From assembly GCA_946480085.1 (NCBI GenBank), contig CAMLHZ010000011.1, positions 68,776-132,775 of the forward strand: a DNA stretch of 64,000 bases. The letters run 5' to 3'. The notes under the pieces are model-generated. The model made no database searches. It saw nothing but the letters and a program-made list of their open reading frames with translations, and was not told the origin of the DNA. The position numbers were made by a program, and so were the translations under genes. Source of the stretch: an uncultured Flavobacteriales bacterium. GTDB lineage: Bacteria; Bacteroidota; Bacteroidia; Flavobacteriales; Crocinitomicaceae. Shown piece by piece: positions 51,384 to 60,508 of this stretch (the stretch's first letter is position 1; every line of letters starts with the position of its first letter).

Positions 51384-52832
51384 CTATTCTAGAATTAATA
51401 AGGTGGAACGAAGATTCCCCATTTCATCTCTTGAACGTAAAGTGTAAGTTCCTTTTGAGTGACTACTAACATCAACTGAAACTCCTGTATTCCCTTTTGA
51501 GTAAGGTAATTCCCATTTTCTTCCAGTTAAGTCAATCAATTCGACTGTTTTTATGGCGTACTCTTTCTCTTTTACAAGGACCAAACCTGTTGTTGGATTT
51601 GGATACGCATCCAATGGAGAAATAATGTTGTACTCTATTGGAACAATAGTTGTGAATTTTGCCTGACCGTCCAAGTCAACTTGTTTTACACGGTAATAGT
51701 TTACACCTTCTATTGGCTTCTCGTCGGTAAACGCATAACTTTTTGTTGAAGCGCTATTTCCTGCTGCATCTGTAAATCCAATTGTTTCCCAAAGCGTTCC
51801 GTTTGTTGAGCGCTGAACGGCGTAGAAATCGCTGTTTGTTTCGCTTTCGGTTGACCAGTTCATACGAACTTTATCGCCAGCCAAATACGCTTGCCAGTTG
51901 CTAAAGTCTACTGGAAGAGGCACAATGGCACAATTCGTTGTTGCGGTTCCTCCTCCATTAGTAACGTTAATGGTTTGAACTACATTTGCAAAGTTAGTAA
52001 CGAGTAACACATAAACTTGCCCGGCCACAACTCCGGCTACATTCACTTGTTCGGTTGCTGATGTAGAATAAGAACAATCGGAAGGCATTCCATAGGTGTT
52101 ACAAGCAGCAGTTCCTGCAGCTACATTTGCAAAAGGCCCCCAAATCGCAAAATCGATGTCTTGTCCAGCTGTAATGTCAACCACCAAATTTCCACCTGTA
52201 GCAATTTCGAGGTAGTACCAACTTGGATTTGGAGAAGTGGACAAACAGTTGTAATTATTTCCTGGATTTACAACGCTTGCAGCTGCACCCCCGCTGTTAG
52301 AAGTAAATGATATTGGTGATCCAGAACAGATAGGTTGCTGAATAGTACATGTTGTATTTGTTCCAGGTACCGTTAAACAAAGCGAAAATGTTCCTGTTCC
52401 CGAGCTAAATCTCCAAAAACGAAGATAATAAGTGTTTCCAGGAACAAGACCGGTAGAAGATAGTGCAGGCATTGCACCTGGTCCACTGTCATCGTCACAA
52501 GCTACTTGCGCTAATGATCCACAAGCACCAGAGTAAACAGCCATTCCACCATCGGTAATTGTTCCTGCCGTAGCTGAAATGTTAACCGCTCCGCCTGGAG
52601 GCGCAACAAAGGAGTACCAAACATCTGGCGCTCCTGGAGCAGCACAACTAGGAGTGTTTCCGTTAGCTGCGTTATTAGCATATGTTGCTCCAACAGTAGT
52701 TCCATTTGTAACAGTACAATTTGTTCCAACTGCTAGTGCGGGAGCACCACATGGGGCATCAGACTGAGCAAAGATAAATTGACCTGTGAACGTGGATAGG
52801 GCTAAGAATGCGGAGAGAAATAAACTTTTCAT
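51384..52832 (-). CDS. T9SS type A secreted adhesin-like protein (copy B of a tandem pair)
   Basis: 482 residues with the same architecture as the copy at 49263-50729: signal peptide ending FIFAQ, PPC-like domain (GAPDVWYSFVAPPGG, YYLRFWRFSSGTGTF), second beta-sandwich (NPSWYYLEIATGGNLVVDIT, DFAIWGPFANV), Fn3-like module (KVRMNWSTESETNSDFYAVQ) and T9SS sorting domain. The last 40 residues are almost identical in the two copies (WELPYSKGNTGVSVDVS, MGNLRSTLLILE), pointing to recent duplication or gene conversion. A terminator follows. Confidence 0.88.
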   Translation of the reverse strand: MKSLFLSAFLALSTFTGQFIFAQSDAPCGAPALAVGTNCTVTNGTTVGATYANNAANGNTPSCAAPGAPDVWYSFVAPPGGAVNISATAGTITDGGMAVYSGACGSLAQVACDDDSGPGAMPALSSTGLVPGNTYYLRFWRFSSGTGTFSLCLTVPGTNTTCTIQQPICSGSPISFTSNSGGAAASVVNPGNNYNCLSTSPNPSWYYLEIATGGNLVVDITAGQDIDFAIWGPFANVAAGTAACNTYGMPSDCSYSTSATEQVNVAGVVAGQVYVLLVTNFANVVQTINVTNGGGTATTNCAIVPLPVDFSNWQAYLAGDKVRMNWSTESETNSDFYAVQRSTNGTLWETIGFTDAAGNSASTKSYAFTDEKPIEGVNYYRVKQVDLDGQAKFTTIVPIEYNIISPLDAYPNPTTGLVLVKEKEYAIKTVELIDLTGRKWELPYSKGNTGVSVDVSSHSKGTYTLRSRDEMGNLRSTLLILE

Positions 52833-52853
52833 AGTAGTAGTAATTTCAACAGG

Positions 52854-53288
52854 TTAGTAATTGTGAATGTCTTCAAGCGTAATTGTTTCACCAATTAAAA
52901 TCATTGCACCATGTTCAAGATACGCTTGCTGAGTAGTAGCGTCTGAACTGTTGTAAAGTGATCTTGGAACAATTTTTAAATCGGGATGCTGACCGAGCCA
53001 GTTTTTGATTTCTTGACCATCTGCAACTTCAGAAGACGGTTTCTCGCTTGGAATTGATTTCGTTTGTTCAAATGCCTCAATGTTTTCCATCGTCAATGAA
53101 CCATTATAAACCAAAACGTTCGTTCCAAGCTTATCCTTCATGTCCTGTGAAAGAACCGAGTAGTTTTCAAAGCTTATGAGATAAACATCTGGATGTTGAG
53201 AAGCCCAGCTGGAAACGTTATCGGAAGTTTGTCCGAATGCTGAAGCACATGCGCACATCGCGCCGAGTAGTATTGAGTAGCATTTCAT
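52854..53288 (-). CDS. Small exported protein with two HP-repeat units (copy B)
   Basis: 144 residues. The signal peptide is about 1-20 (ending SAFGQ). Repeat units are at about 25-73 (VSSWASQHPDVYLIS ... NVLVYNGSLTMENIEAFE) and 93-144 (IKNWLGQHPDLKIVP ... MILIGETITLEDIHNY). It matches the 50753-51208 protein most strongly at the HP motifs and the C-terminal G-E-x-[IL]-T-x-E-D-I-x-N-Y. The T9SS adhesin starts 21 bases after its stop. Unknown domain. Confidence 0.75.
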   Translation of the reverse strand: MKCYSILLGAMCACASAFGQTSDNVSSWASQHPDVYLISFENYSVLSQDMKDKLGTNVLVYNGSLTMENIEAFEQTKSIPSEKPSSEVADGQEIKNWLGQHPDLKIVPRSLYNSSDATTQQAYLEHGAMILIGETITLEDIHNY

Positions 53289-53417
53289 AGTGTTCTAAAT
53301 TCGTTCTTACTCAAAGTAGAAATAAGAATGATTCAAAAAACGAACAATGAACATTTCGCTTGATTCAATGAGCTGATTAAAATCTTAGTTGAGTATTTGG
53401 AGATTTTGGGCGATTAT

Positions 53418-53450
53418 CAAAAAAAAATGCCGTCGAGTATCGACGGCATT
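53418..53450 (-). terminator. Terminator after secA
   Basis: AATGCCGTCGA (53426-53436) pairs perfectly with TCGACGGCATT (53440-53450) around loop GTA. The minus strand continues in a T-run. It is 23 bases after the secA stop at 53474. Confidence 0.85.
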
Positions 53451-53473
53451 CCACTGAATATTTCAATTTTGAC

Positions 53474-56400
53474 CTATTTTCCGTGGCACTGTTTGTATTT
53501 TTTACCACTTCCACAAGGACAAGGATCATTACGTCCAATTTTTGTTTCAGCAACAACAGGTTGTTGTTTTTCGCGCTGAGGCATTGAATTGCGCATTGCT
53601 TCCTCATAACCTTCACTTCCATGAAACTGAGGAGGGGCAGTACTTGTTGATGTGTTTTGAATTTGAGCCTGATCGTAAGCAGAAGGAGCTTTTGCAGCTT
53701 GTGTTTGTTTTACACGCTCACCACCATCTGTATACAGATCGCTTTGAACAAGGAATTCAACAGTTTCGTTACTTAATCTGCTCAACATTCCTTTGAACAA
53801 TTCAAACGATTCTAACTTATAGATAAGCAAAGGGTCTTTTTGTTCGTAAACGGCTTGTTGTACCGAACCTCTCAAGTCATCCATCTCTCTCAAGTGCTCT
53901 TTCCATTCGTTATCAATCATTCCAAGAACAAGGTTCTTTTCGATTGTTGAAGCAATAGTTTTACCTTGCGATTCAGCAGTTTCCTTGATGTTCAAGTGAA
54001 CACCCATTTTTCTGCGTCCGTTGGATACTTCAAATACCAAAACTTCGAAACGAGAATTATTTTCACTTAACTCTTTTACTTGAGGAAGAATCAAACGAGC
54101 AATACGTTCGTTCTTTTCATGGTATTGATTCACTACTTTTTCGTAGATATCTTCAATCAAGTCCATTTTATTCATTGAATTGAATTCGCTTACAGAAACA
54201 GGGCTTTCAATTCCCAATACGCGTAACAACTCCAATTCAAACTCTTCAAAAGAACCATTTGAGTTTGCATTTACAAATCCTTCAACAACGTCGTAGAACA
54301 TATTTGAAACGTCCACATCCATTCGTTCACCGAACAATGCGTTTTTACGTTTCTTGTAAATTGCTTTACGTTGAGCGTTCATTACGTCATCGTATTCTAA
54401 CAAGCGCTTACGAACACCAAAGTTATTTTCTTCTACTTTCTTCTGAGCACGCTCAATAGATTTGGAAACCATGCTGTGAGAAATAACTTCTCCTTCTTTC
54501 AATCCTAAACGGTCCATTACACGAGCAATGCGCTCAGAACCAAATTTACGCATCAAGTCGTCTTCCAAACTCACAAAGAATTGAGAAGATCCCGGATCTC
54601 CCTGACGACCAGAACGACCACGTAGCTGACGGTCAACGCGACGTGAATCATGTCTTTCTGTACCAATAATTGCCAAACCTCCAGCTTCTTTAACGCCTTC
54701 AGCTAATTTGATATCGGTACCACGACCAGCCATGTTTGTTGCGATTGTTACAGCTCCTGGTTTACCAGCCATTGCAACAATTTCCGCTTCTTTTTGGTGA
54801 TATTTCGCGTTCAATACTTGATGTGTAATGTTACGCATCTTCAGCATTCGACTTAATAACTCAGAGATCTCAACAGTTGTTGTACCAACCAATACAGGAC
54901 GGCCTTGTTCAACCAGTTTAACACATTCGTCAATTACAGCCGAGTATTTTTCACGAGCGGTTTTGAAAACCAAATCTTGTTGATCTGAACGTGAAATTGG
55001 ACGGTTTGTAGGAATTACAACTACATCTAATTTATAAATGTCCCAGAATTCTTTTGCTTCAGTTTCTGCCGTACCTGTCATACCACAAAGTTTGTGGTAC
55101 ATACGGAAGTAATTTTGAAGTGTAACCGTTGCGTAAGTCTGTGTTGCAGCTTCTACCGTAACATTTTCTTTCGCTTCAATTGCCTGGTGCAATCCATCAG
55201 AGTAACGACGACCTTCCATGATACGTCCTGTTTGCTCATCAACAATCTTGATTTTTCCATCCATGATAACGTACTCGACTTCTTTCTCGAAAAGTGAGTA
55301 TGCTTTCAATAATTGAGTAACAGAGTGAATGCGTTCTGATTTGATAGAGTAGTCACGAATCAATGATTCTTTCTTCAGTGCAAATTCTTCAGCAGGGTGA
55401 TTTGCTTTCTGAAGCAATGCTAATTCTGTAGAGATATCAGGAATGACGAAGAAGTTTCTATCATCGCTTCCAGAGATAAGATCAATCCCTTTTTCAGTGA
55501 TATCAACTGTATTTTGTTTTTCATCGATAACGAAGTATAATTCCTTATCGATTTTTTTCATGTGTTTGTTGTTCTCAGCCATGTACTGATTCTCAACTTT
55601 TTGTAATTGAGAACGAATTCCAGGCTCAGAAAGGAACTTAATCAAGGCCTTATTCTTAGGTAAACCTCTGTGCGCGCGAAGTAAGGCAATACTTCCTTCC
55701 TCAAGTGCTGTTTTAAGATCTACAGTTCCGTCGGTTTGTCCAGACATTGCAATAGCCAACAAACGTTTAGCATCTGCCAAAGCTTGATTTACCATTTTGC
55801 GTTGAACTTCCACGATATTCTCAACACGCGGTTTCAATTCGTAAAACTCGTGCTGATCTCCTTTTGGAGTTGGTCCGGAAATGATCAATGGCGTTCGTGC
55901 GTCATCAATCAAAACTGAATCGACCTCATCGACAATTGCAAAGTGGTGTTCACGTTGAACAAGATCAGCTGGATCTGTTGCCATGTTATCACGCAGGTAG
56001 TCGAAACCAAATTCGTTGTTTGTTCCGAAAGTGATGTCTGCGTTGTAAGCAGAACGACGCATTGGTGAGTTGGGCTGGTGTTTATCAATGCAATCTACAC
56101 TTAATCCGTGGAATTGGTAAATTGGCCCCATCCACTCGGAGTCACGTTTTGCTAGGTAGTCATTCACCGTTACCACGTGAACTCCTTTGCCAGCAAGTGC
56201 ATTCAAATAAACAGGAAGTGTTGCAACCAGGGTTTTTCCTTCACCAGTTTGCATCTCTGCGATATTTCCGCGGTGAAGAACGGCACCACCCATCAACTGA
56301 ACATCGTAATGAACCATTACCCATTCAACATCTGCTCCGGCCGCTGTCCATTTGTTATGCCAAATAGCATTTTCACCGTCAATTGTAATTCCGTCTTTCT

Positions 56401-56824
56401 TCGCAGCCAAGTCTTTGTCAAACTCTTCGGCTGTAACAACCAATTGTTTGTTTTCAGCCCAACGACGAGCAGTTTCTTTAACAACAGCAAAAGCTTCGGG
56501 TAAAATTTCTTCTAATTTCTTCTCAATGATCTCATTGATGGCTTTAGAGTTGTCGTCAATCTTAGCATAGATTGTTTCCTTCTCATGAAGCGGTAAGTCA
56601 GGTGTTTTAGCCTTTTCACGTAATTCAACTACTTCTGCTTCTAATCCAGAAATAGCGTCTTTAATTATAGCTTGAAATTTACGGGTACGTCCACGAAGTT
56701 CGGTGTCAGAGTCTTTTTGAACATCACCATAAAATCTAGCAACTTGTTCAATTACAGGTTGGTACTTCTTTCTGTCGTTAGCCGACTTATCTCCAAGAAT
56801 GCTTTTTAATATTCCTTTTAACAT
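53474..56824 (-). CDS. secA: Preprotein translocase ATPase SecA
   Basis: 1116 residues. The Walker A motif is MQTGEGKTL (191-199), then VTVNDYLAKRD and FGFDYLRDNM; the DEAD-like box is VDEVDSVLIDDARTPL, the Q-glycine region YATVTLQNYFRMYHKL and the helicase motif MAGRGTDIKL. The C-terminus RNDPCPCGSGKKYKQCHGK is the zinc-binding SEC-C motif (CxCx8CH). An enlarged region inside the preprotein-crosslinking domain (about residues 340-420) is usual in Bacteroidota. It drives Sec export, supplying the periplasmic substrates of T9SS. Promoter-like TATTTTTG lies at 56848-56855 on the minus strand. Confidence 0.97.
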   Translation of the reverse strand: MLKGILKSILGDKSANDRKKYQPVIEQVARFYGDVQKDSDTELRGRTRKFQAIIKDAISGLEAEVVELREKAKTPDLPLHEKETIYAKIDDNSKAINEIIEKKLEEILPEAFAVVKETARRWAENKQLVVTAEEFDKDLAAKKDGITIDGENAIWHNKWTAAGADVEWVMVHYDVQLMGGAVLHRGNIAEMQTGEGKTLVATLPVYLNALAGKGVHVVTVNDYLAKRDSEWMGPIYQFHGLSVDCIDKHQPNSPMRRSAYNADITFGTNNEFGFDYLRDNMATDPADLVQREHHFAIVDEVDSVLIDDARTPLIISGPTPKGDQHEFYELKPRVENIVEVQRKMVNQALADAKRLLAIAMSGQTDGTVDLKTALEEGSIALLRAHRGLPKNKALIKFLSEPGIRSQLQKVENQYMAENNKHMKKIDKELYFVIDEKQNTVDITEKGIDLISGSDDRNFFVIPDISTELALLQKANHPAEEFALKKESLIRDYSIKSERIHSVTQLLKAYSLFEKEVEYVIMDGKIKIVDEQTGRIMEGRRYSDGLHQAIEAKENVTVEAATQTYATVTLQNYFRMYHKLCGMTGTAETEAKEFWDIYKLDVVVIPTNRPISRSDQQDLVFKTAREKYSAVIDECVKLVEQGRPVLVGTTTVEISELLSRMLKMRNITHQVLNAKYHQKEAEIVAMAGKPGAVTIATNMAGRGTDIKLAEGVKEAGGLAIIGTERHDSRRVDRQLRGRSGRQGDPGSSQFFVSLEDDLMRKFGSERIARVMDRLGLKEGEVISHSMVSKSIERAQKKVEENNFGVRKRLLEYDDVMNAQRKAIYKKRKNALFGERMDVDVSNMFYDVVEGFVNANSNGSFEEFELELLRVLGIESPVSVSEFNSMNKMDLIEDIYEKVVNQYHEKNERIARLILPQVKELSENNSRFEVLVFEVSNGRRKMGVHLNIKETAESQGKTIASTIEKNLVLGMIDNEWKEHLREMDDLRGSVQQAVYEQKDPLLIYKLESFELFKGMLSRLSNETVEFLVQSDLYTDGGERVKQTQAAKAPSAYDQAQIQNTSTSTAPPQFHGSEGYEEAMRNSMPQREKQQPVVAETKIGRNDPCPCGSGKKYKQCHGK

Positions 56825-56983
56825 GTTTTCTTCAAAATAGAGAGCCCCAAAAATAACATTTTAAAGCAGAGTACCCTCGGTTATGTGGTCGGCTTTTGTC
56901 ATAAATTGTTCCAAAAGTTGGTTTCAGCCAAATTGACAGAGATGCTGGTTTGACGACTGACATAAAATCACTGTTTGAATTGA

Positions 56984-57142
56984 AAATGGAGAATTTAGAG
57001 TTGAAAAGAGCATGGTGCGTGTTAGAATTATCAATTGTTGAATTATTAATGATCAACTTTGCTCTAGTCTGTATAATTAATAATTGATAATTCCAACGAA
57101 CACGCTTTAAGCTTCTACATTTTCAATTCTCAATTGTCCATT
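56984..57142. repeat. 158-base imperfect inverted-repeat element of 7-bp units
   Basis: The left arm begins AAATGGAGAATTTAGAGTTG and the right arm is its imperfect reverse complement ending CAATTGTCCATTT; GCGTGTT and GAATTATCAATT also recur in both arms. Both arms read as heptamers of AAT/ATT-type units. The right arm ends 6 bases before the guaA -7 box. It may be a miniature mobile element or regulatory hairpin. Confidence 0.6.
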
Positions 57143-57148
57143 TATTCT

Positions 57149-57156
57149 TATCTTTG
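57149..57156 (+). promoter_or_regulatory. -7 box of the guaA operon
   Basis: TATCTTTG followed by CAGGC and the ATG at 57162, so the transcript would be leaderless or nearly so. It continues the heptamer phase of the repeat element upstream. Confidence 0.65.
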
Positions 57157-57161
57157 CAGGC

Positions 57162-58694
57162 ATGCAAGAAATGATTCTGATTTTAGATTTTGGTTCTCAG
57201 TATACGCAACTTATTGCACGCCGAGTTAGAGAGCTTAATGTTTATTGTGAAATTCATCCGTGGAACAAGGTTCCTGAACTAGGAAGCCACATCAAAGGTG
57301 TTATACTTTCAGGAAGTCCGTTTTCAACACGTGATCCAGAATCTCCAAAACCAGATTTGTCTGCAATCAAAGGGAAATTCCCGCTTTTAGGAGTTTGTTT
57401 CGGTGCTCAGTATATGGCTTTGAATTATGGTGGAGATGTACTTCCATCAACGATTCGTGAATACGGACGCGCAAATTTAACAGTTATCGATTCAACCAAT
57501 GAGTTGACTAAAGGGATGACCGTTGGTTCGCAAGTTTGGATGAGTCACGGGGATACCATCAAGAATGTTCCTTCAAACTATAAGATTATTGCAAGTACAC
57601 ACGATGTTGAAGTTGCTGGTTATGCAATTGAAGGTGAACAAACTTATGGGATTCAGTTTCATCCGGAAGTTTATCACTCATTGGAAGGAGCTGTTCTATT
57701 GAAGAATTATATTGTTGACATTTGTGGTTGTTCACAATCTTGGACACCAGATTCATTTGTTGACAGCACAGTTGCAGGATTAAAAGCACAATTAGGAAAT
57801 GATAAAGTAATCCTTGGTCTTTCAGGAGGTGTTGATTCTTCTGTTGCTGCTATGATCTTGCACAGAGCAATTGGTTCAAACCTTCACTGTATTTTCGTTG
57901 ATAACGGTTTATTGAGAAAGAATGAATTCAATTCGGTTCTTGAAAGCTACAAGGGCTTAGGATTGAATGTGAAAGGAGTTGATGCTTCTTCCGAATTCTA
58001 TGCAGCATTGAACGGAGTTACTGATCCGGAAGCAAAACGCAAAGCTATTGGAAAAGTTTTCGTTGATGTTTTTGACGCTGAATCGAAATTAGTAGAAGAT
58101 GCAAAATGGTTAGGACAAGGAACAATTTATCCTGATGTTATTGAATCTGTTTCAGTAAATGGCGGACCAAGTCAAACAATCAAATCACACCACAACGTTG
58201 GAGGATTGCCTGATTATATGAAGTTACAGGTGGTTGAACCTTTACGCTTGTTGTTTAAAGATGAAGTAAGAAGAGTAGGTAAGTCTTTGGATTTGCCGCA
58301 AAATATATTGAACCGTCACCCTTTCCCAGGTCCTGGATTAGGAATTCGTATTCTTGGAGAAGTTACTGCTGAAAAAGTGCGTATTCTTCAGGATGTTGAT
58401 TCCATTTTTATCGAAGGATTGAAGGAAGACGGATTGTACGACCAGGTTTGGCAGGCGGGAGCAATTTTCCTTCCTATTCAAAGTGTTGGCGTTATGGGTG
58501 ACGAAAGAACATACGAAAATGCTGTTGCACTGAGAGCTGTGAGTTCTACAGATGGAATGACGGCAGATTGGTGTCATTTGCCTTACGAATTCCTTGCTAA
58601 GATCTCGAACAAGATCATTAATCAGGTGAAAGGAATCAACCGCGTGACTTATGACATCAGTTCTAAGCCGCCGGCAACCATCGAATGGGAATAG
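57162..58694 (+). CDS. guaA: GMP synthase (glutamine-hydrolysing)
   Basis: 510 residues. The N-terminal glutamine amidotransferase has C79 (GVCFGAQ; the usual Y is F) and H167/E169 ([10 protein letters not shown]). The ATP-pyrophosphatase domain begins with the PP-loop [12 protein letters not shown] (219-229). The C-terminal dimerisation domain ends [18 protein letters not shown]. It converts XMP to GMP. First gene of an operon with the LysM and HemF genes. The promoter lies immediately upstream. Confidence 0.97.
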   Translation: MQEMILILDFGSQYTQLIARRVRELNVYCEIHPWNKVPELGSHIKGVILSGSPFSTRDPESPKPDLSAIKGKFPLLGVCFGAQYMALNYGGDVLPSTIREYGRANLTVIDSTNELTKGMTVGSQVWMSHGDTIKNVPSNYKIIASTHDVEVAGYAIEGEQTYGIQFHPEVYHSLEGAVLLKNYIVDICGCSQSWTPDSFVDSTVAGLKAQLGNDKVILGLSGGVDSSVAAMILHRAIGSNLHCIFVDNGLLRKNEFNSVLESYKGLGLNVKGVDASSEFYAALNGVTDPEAKRKAIGKVFVDVFDAESKLVEDAKWLGQGTIYPDVIESVSVNGGPSQTIKSHHNVGGLPDYMKLQVVEPLRLLFKDEVRRVGKSLDLPQNILNRHPFPGPGLGIRILGEVTAEKVRILQDVDSIFIEGLKEDGLYDQVWQAGAIFLPIQSVGVMGDERTYENAVALRAVSSTDGMTADWCHLPYEFLAKISNKIINQVKGINRVTYDISSKPPATIEWE

Positions 58695-58729
58695 TGGCAT
58701 TTTAATTGATTGAAGGGAAAGAAAAAAAT

Positions 58730-60508
58730 ATGAGATACCTGGTTGTCCTTTTACTCTTGTTGACTTCTGCGTTTGCAAAAGCACAAGAAACAGTTGAAGA
58801 TGTTGTAATGCAATATCAAGACGGAAAATTGTATTTGGTGCATGTTGCCGAAGCCGGAAACACTCTTTATGGTATGCAAACCGTTTATGGAGTTCCGGTT
58901 GAACAAATTGTGAAGGCGAATCCGGGGGCTGAAAAAGGATTGAAAGTAGGGACAACTTATTTGATTCCTCAAGGAGCTTCACCTGTTAAAGCGAAGAACG
59001 GAACAACTTTGGTAAAACACGTTGTTGTAAAAGGAGAAACGCTTTATGCGTTGAGCAAGAAGTATGGCTCTGATGTAAATGATGTGAATTCAATCAATCC
59101 TGAAGCTGCAGGCGGACTAAAACTTGGACAGGTATTGTATTTTCCAACGGTTCCAAAAACTACTGTTGTAACACCAGTGGTTGTTAAGGAAGAACCAACG
59201 AAAGAGCCTGTAACAACTACAGTTCAGTTCACTGATTCAGTTGTCAATTATGTGGTAAAGAAAGGTGAAACGCTTTATACAATTGCTAAGCGTTACATGG
59301 TTTCTGCAACTGATCTTCAGAAATTCAATAACCTGAAATCGACAACTTTAAGTCCCGGATCCACATTGAAAATCCCGATTAAAAAGGAAAAGATCGATCA
59401 GGTCCCGGTTCGTGAGATTCAGGATGTTAACGATCAAAAAGTAGATAAAGAAATTCTTTTCAGCAAAAAGTCGGAATACAAGGTAGTTGTTCTTCTTCCT
59501 TTTGGTTTGGATAAAACACTTGGGGCAGGTTTAAAGAATCTGGCTACTGAGTATTATATGGGAATGATGTTGGCTGTTGACTCTCTGGAGAAAGATGGTA
59601 TCAAGGCTACAATTAACGTGGTTGACTTTCCTATTGATTCTGCTGAGGTTGTTCAGGCATTGAAGAAACCAGAAATTAAAAATGCCGATTTGATTATCGG
59701 ACCATTAATGCCACAAGCAGCAGATCTGGTTGCGGCGTTTTGTAAATCGAATAGAATTAGAATGGTTTGTCCTTCATCTGTAAATAGTTCAGTGTTGAAA
59801 GATAATCCATATGTGTACTGTGCAGTTGCTTCTGAAATTACACAACAGAATATTCTTGCGAAGTATACCACAGAGAGTTTCAAAGGCGCTCAAATTGTAT
59901 TGGTGAATCTTGACCCTAAGAAGGACGCGGATTTATATCAGGCGTACCGGACAAAATATATGGAATTGGCTGCTAAGAATGGTGCTCCCAAGATCATCGA
60001 AGTAAAACTGGCAGATTTTGGTTCTATGATCCGTAAAAATGGAAATACTGTTTTTGTTGTTCCAAGCAGTAACGAAGCGAATGTGGTGAAATTTATGCTG
60101 GCGTTACATAAACTCAAATCAAAAATTGGTGATGGAACAGTTACTGTTTTAGGAACCAAAGATTGGGCTGGATTTAGTGAATTGACCGGTTATTACAAAA
60201 CAACCTACAATGTTCAGTGGTGTACTGCGAGTGACTTGAATTATTCTGACCAAAAAACGGAAGATTTACTTCGCGTTTACAGAACAACATACAAAGCAGA
60301 TATGAATAAGGTTGCTGTTCAGGGGTACGACATCCTGCGCTATTTTGTGCCATATTTATTGTTGGAGATAAATAAGGAGAACTGTTTGATTCAAAATGCA
60401 TTTGATATGAGTCAGGTTGCCGCAAATTCTGGTTTCGAAAGCAAACAGTGTTTTGTTGTTATGCATGACGAATACAAGCTGGTTCGTAAAGGTATTTACC
60501 ATGAATAA
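58730..60508 (+). CDS. LysM-domain protein with periplasmic-binding-like domain
   Basis: 592 residues from ATG 58730 (MRYLVVLLLLLTSAFAKAQ). There are three LysM motifs: about 25-75 (EAGNTLYGMQTVYGVPVEQI), 100-140 (VVKGETLYALSKKYGSDVND) and 175-220 (YVVKKGETLYTIAKRYMVSA). From about 250 an ABC-transporter-type substrate-binding fold follows (YKVVVLLPFGLDKTLGAG, ADLIIGPLMPQAADLVAAF). It probably sits on peptidoglycan in the periplasm, similar in layout to LpoA/PBP1-associated proteins. Its last 8 bases contain the start of hemF. Confidence 0.8.
   Translation: MRYLVVLLLLLTSAFAKAQETVEDVVMQYQDGKLYLVHVAEAGNTLYGMQTVYGVPVEQIVKANPGAEKGLKVGTTYLIPQGASPVKAKNGTTLVKHVVVKGETLYALSKKYGSDVNDVNSINPEAAGGLKLGQVLYFPTVPKTTVVTPVVVKEEPTKEPVTTTVQFTDSVVNYVVKKGETLYTIAKRYMVSATDLQKFNNLKSTTLSPGSTLKIPIKKEKIDQVPVREIQDVNDQKVDKEILFSKKSEYKVVVLLPFGLDKTLGAGLKNLATEYYMGMMLAVDSLEKDGIKATINVVDFPIDSAEVVQALKKPEIKNADLIIGPLMPQAADLVAAFCKSNRIRMVCPSSVNSSVLKDNPYVYCAVASEITQQNILAKYTTESFKGAQIVLVNLDPKKDADLYQAYRTKYMELAAKNGAPKIIEVKLADFGSMIRKNGNTVFVVPSSNEANVVKFMLALHKLKSKIGDGTVTVLGTKDWAGFSELTGYYKTTYNVQWCTASDLNYSDQKTEDLLRVYRTTYKADMNKVAVQGYDILRYFVPYLLLEINKENCLIQNAFDMSQVAANSGFESKQCFVVMHDEYKLVRKGIYHE

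Larger units (their letters stand above)
56825..57161. other. 337-base intergenic gap between secA and guaA
   Basis: No coding potential seen. It contains the secA -7 box (56848-56855, minus), about 120 bases of ordinary sequence, the 158-base inverted-repeat element (56984-57142) and the guaA -7 box (57149-57156, plus). Confidence 0.7.

Noticed and set aside
58338..58982. 214-codon open frame on the minus strand
   Set aside because: It spans the end of guaA and the start of the LysM gene on the opposite strand; both plus-strand genes are certain, and the frame has no protein-family features.
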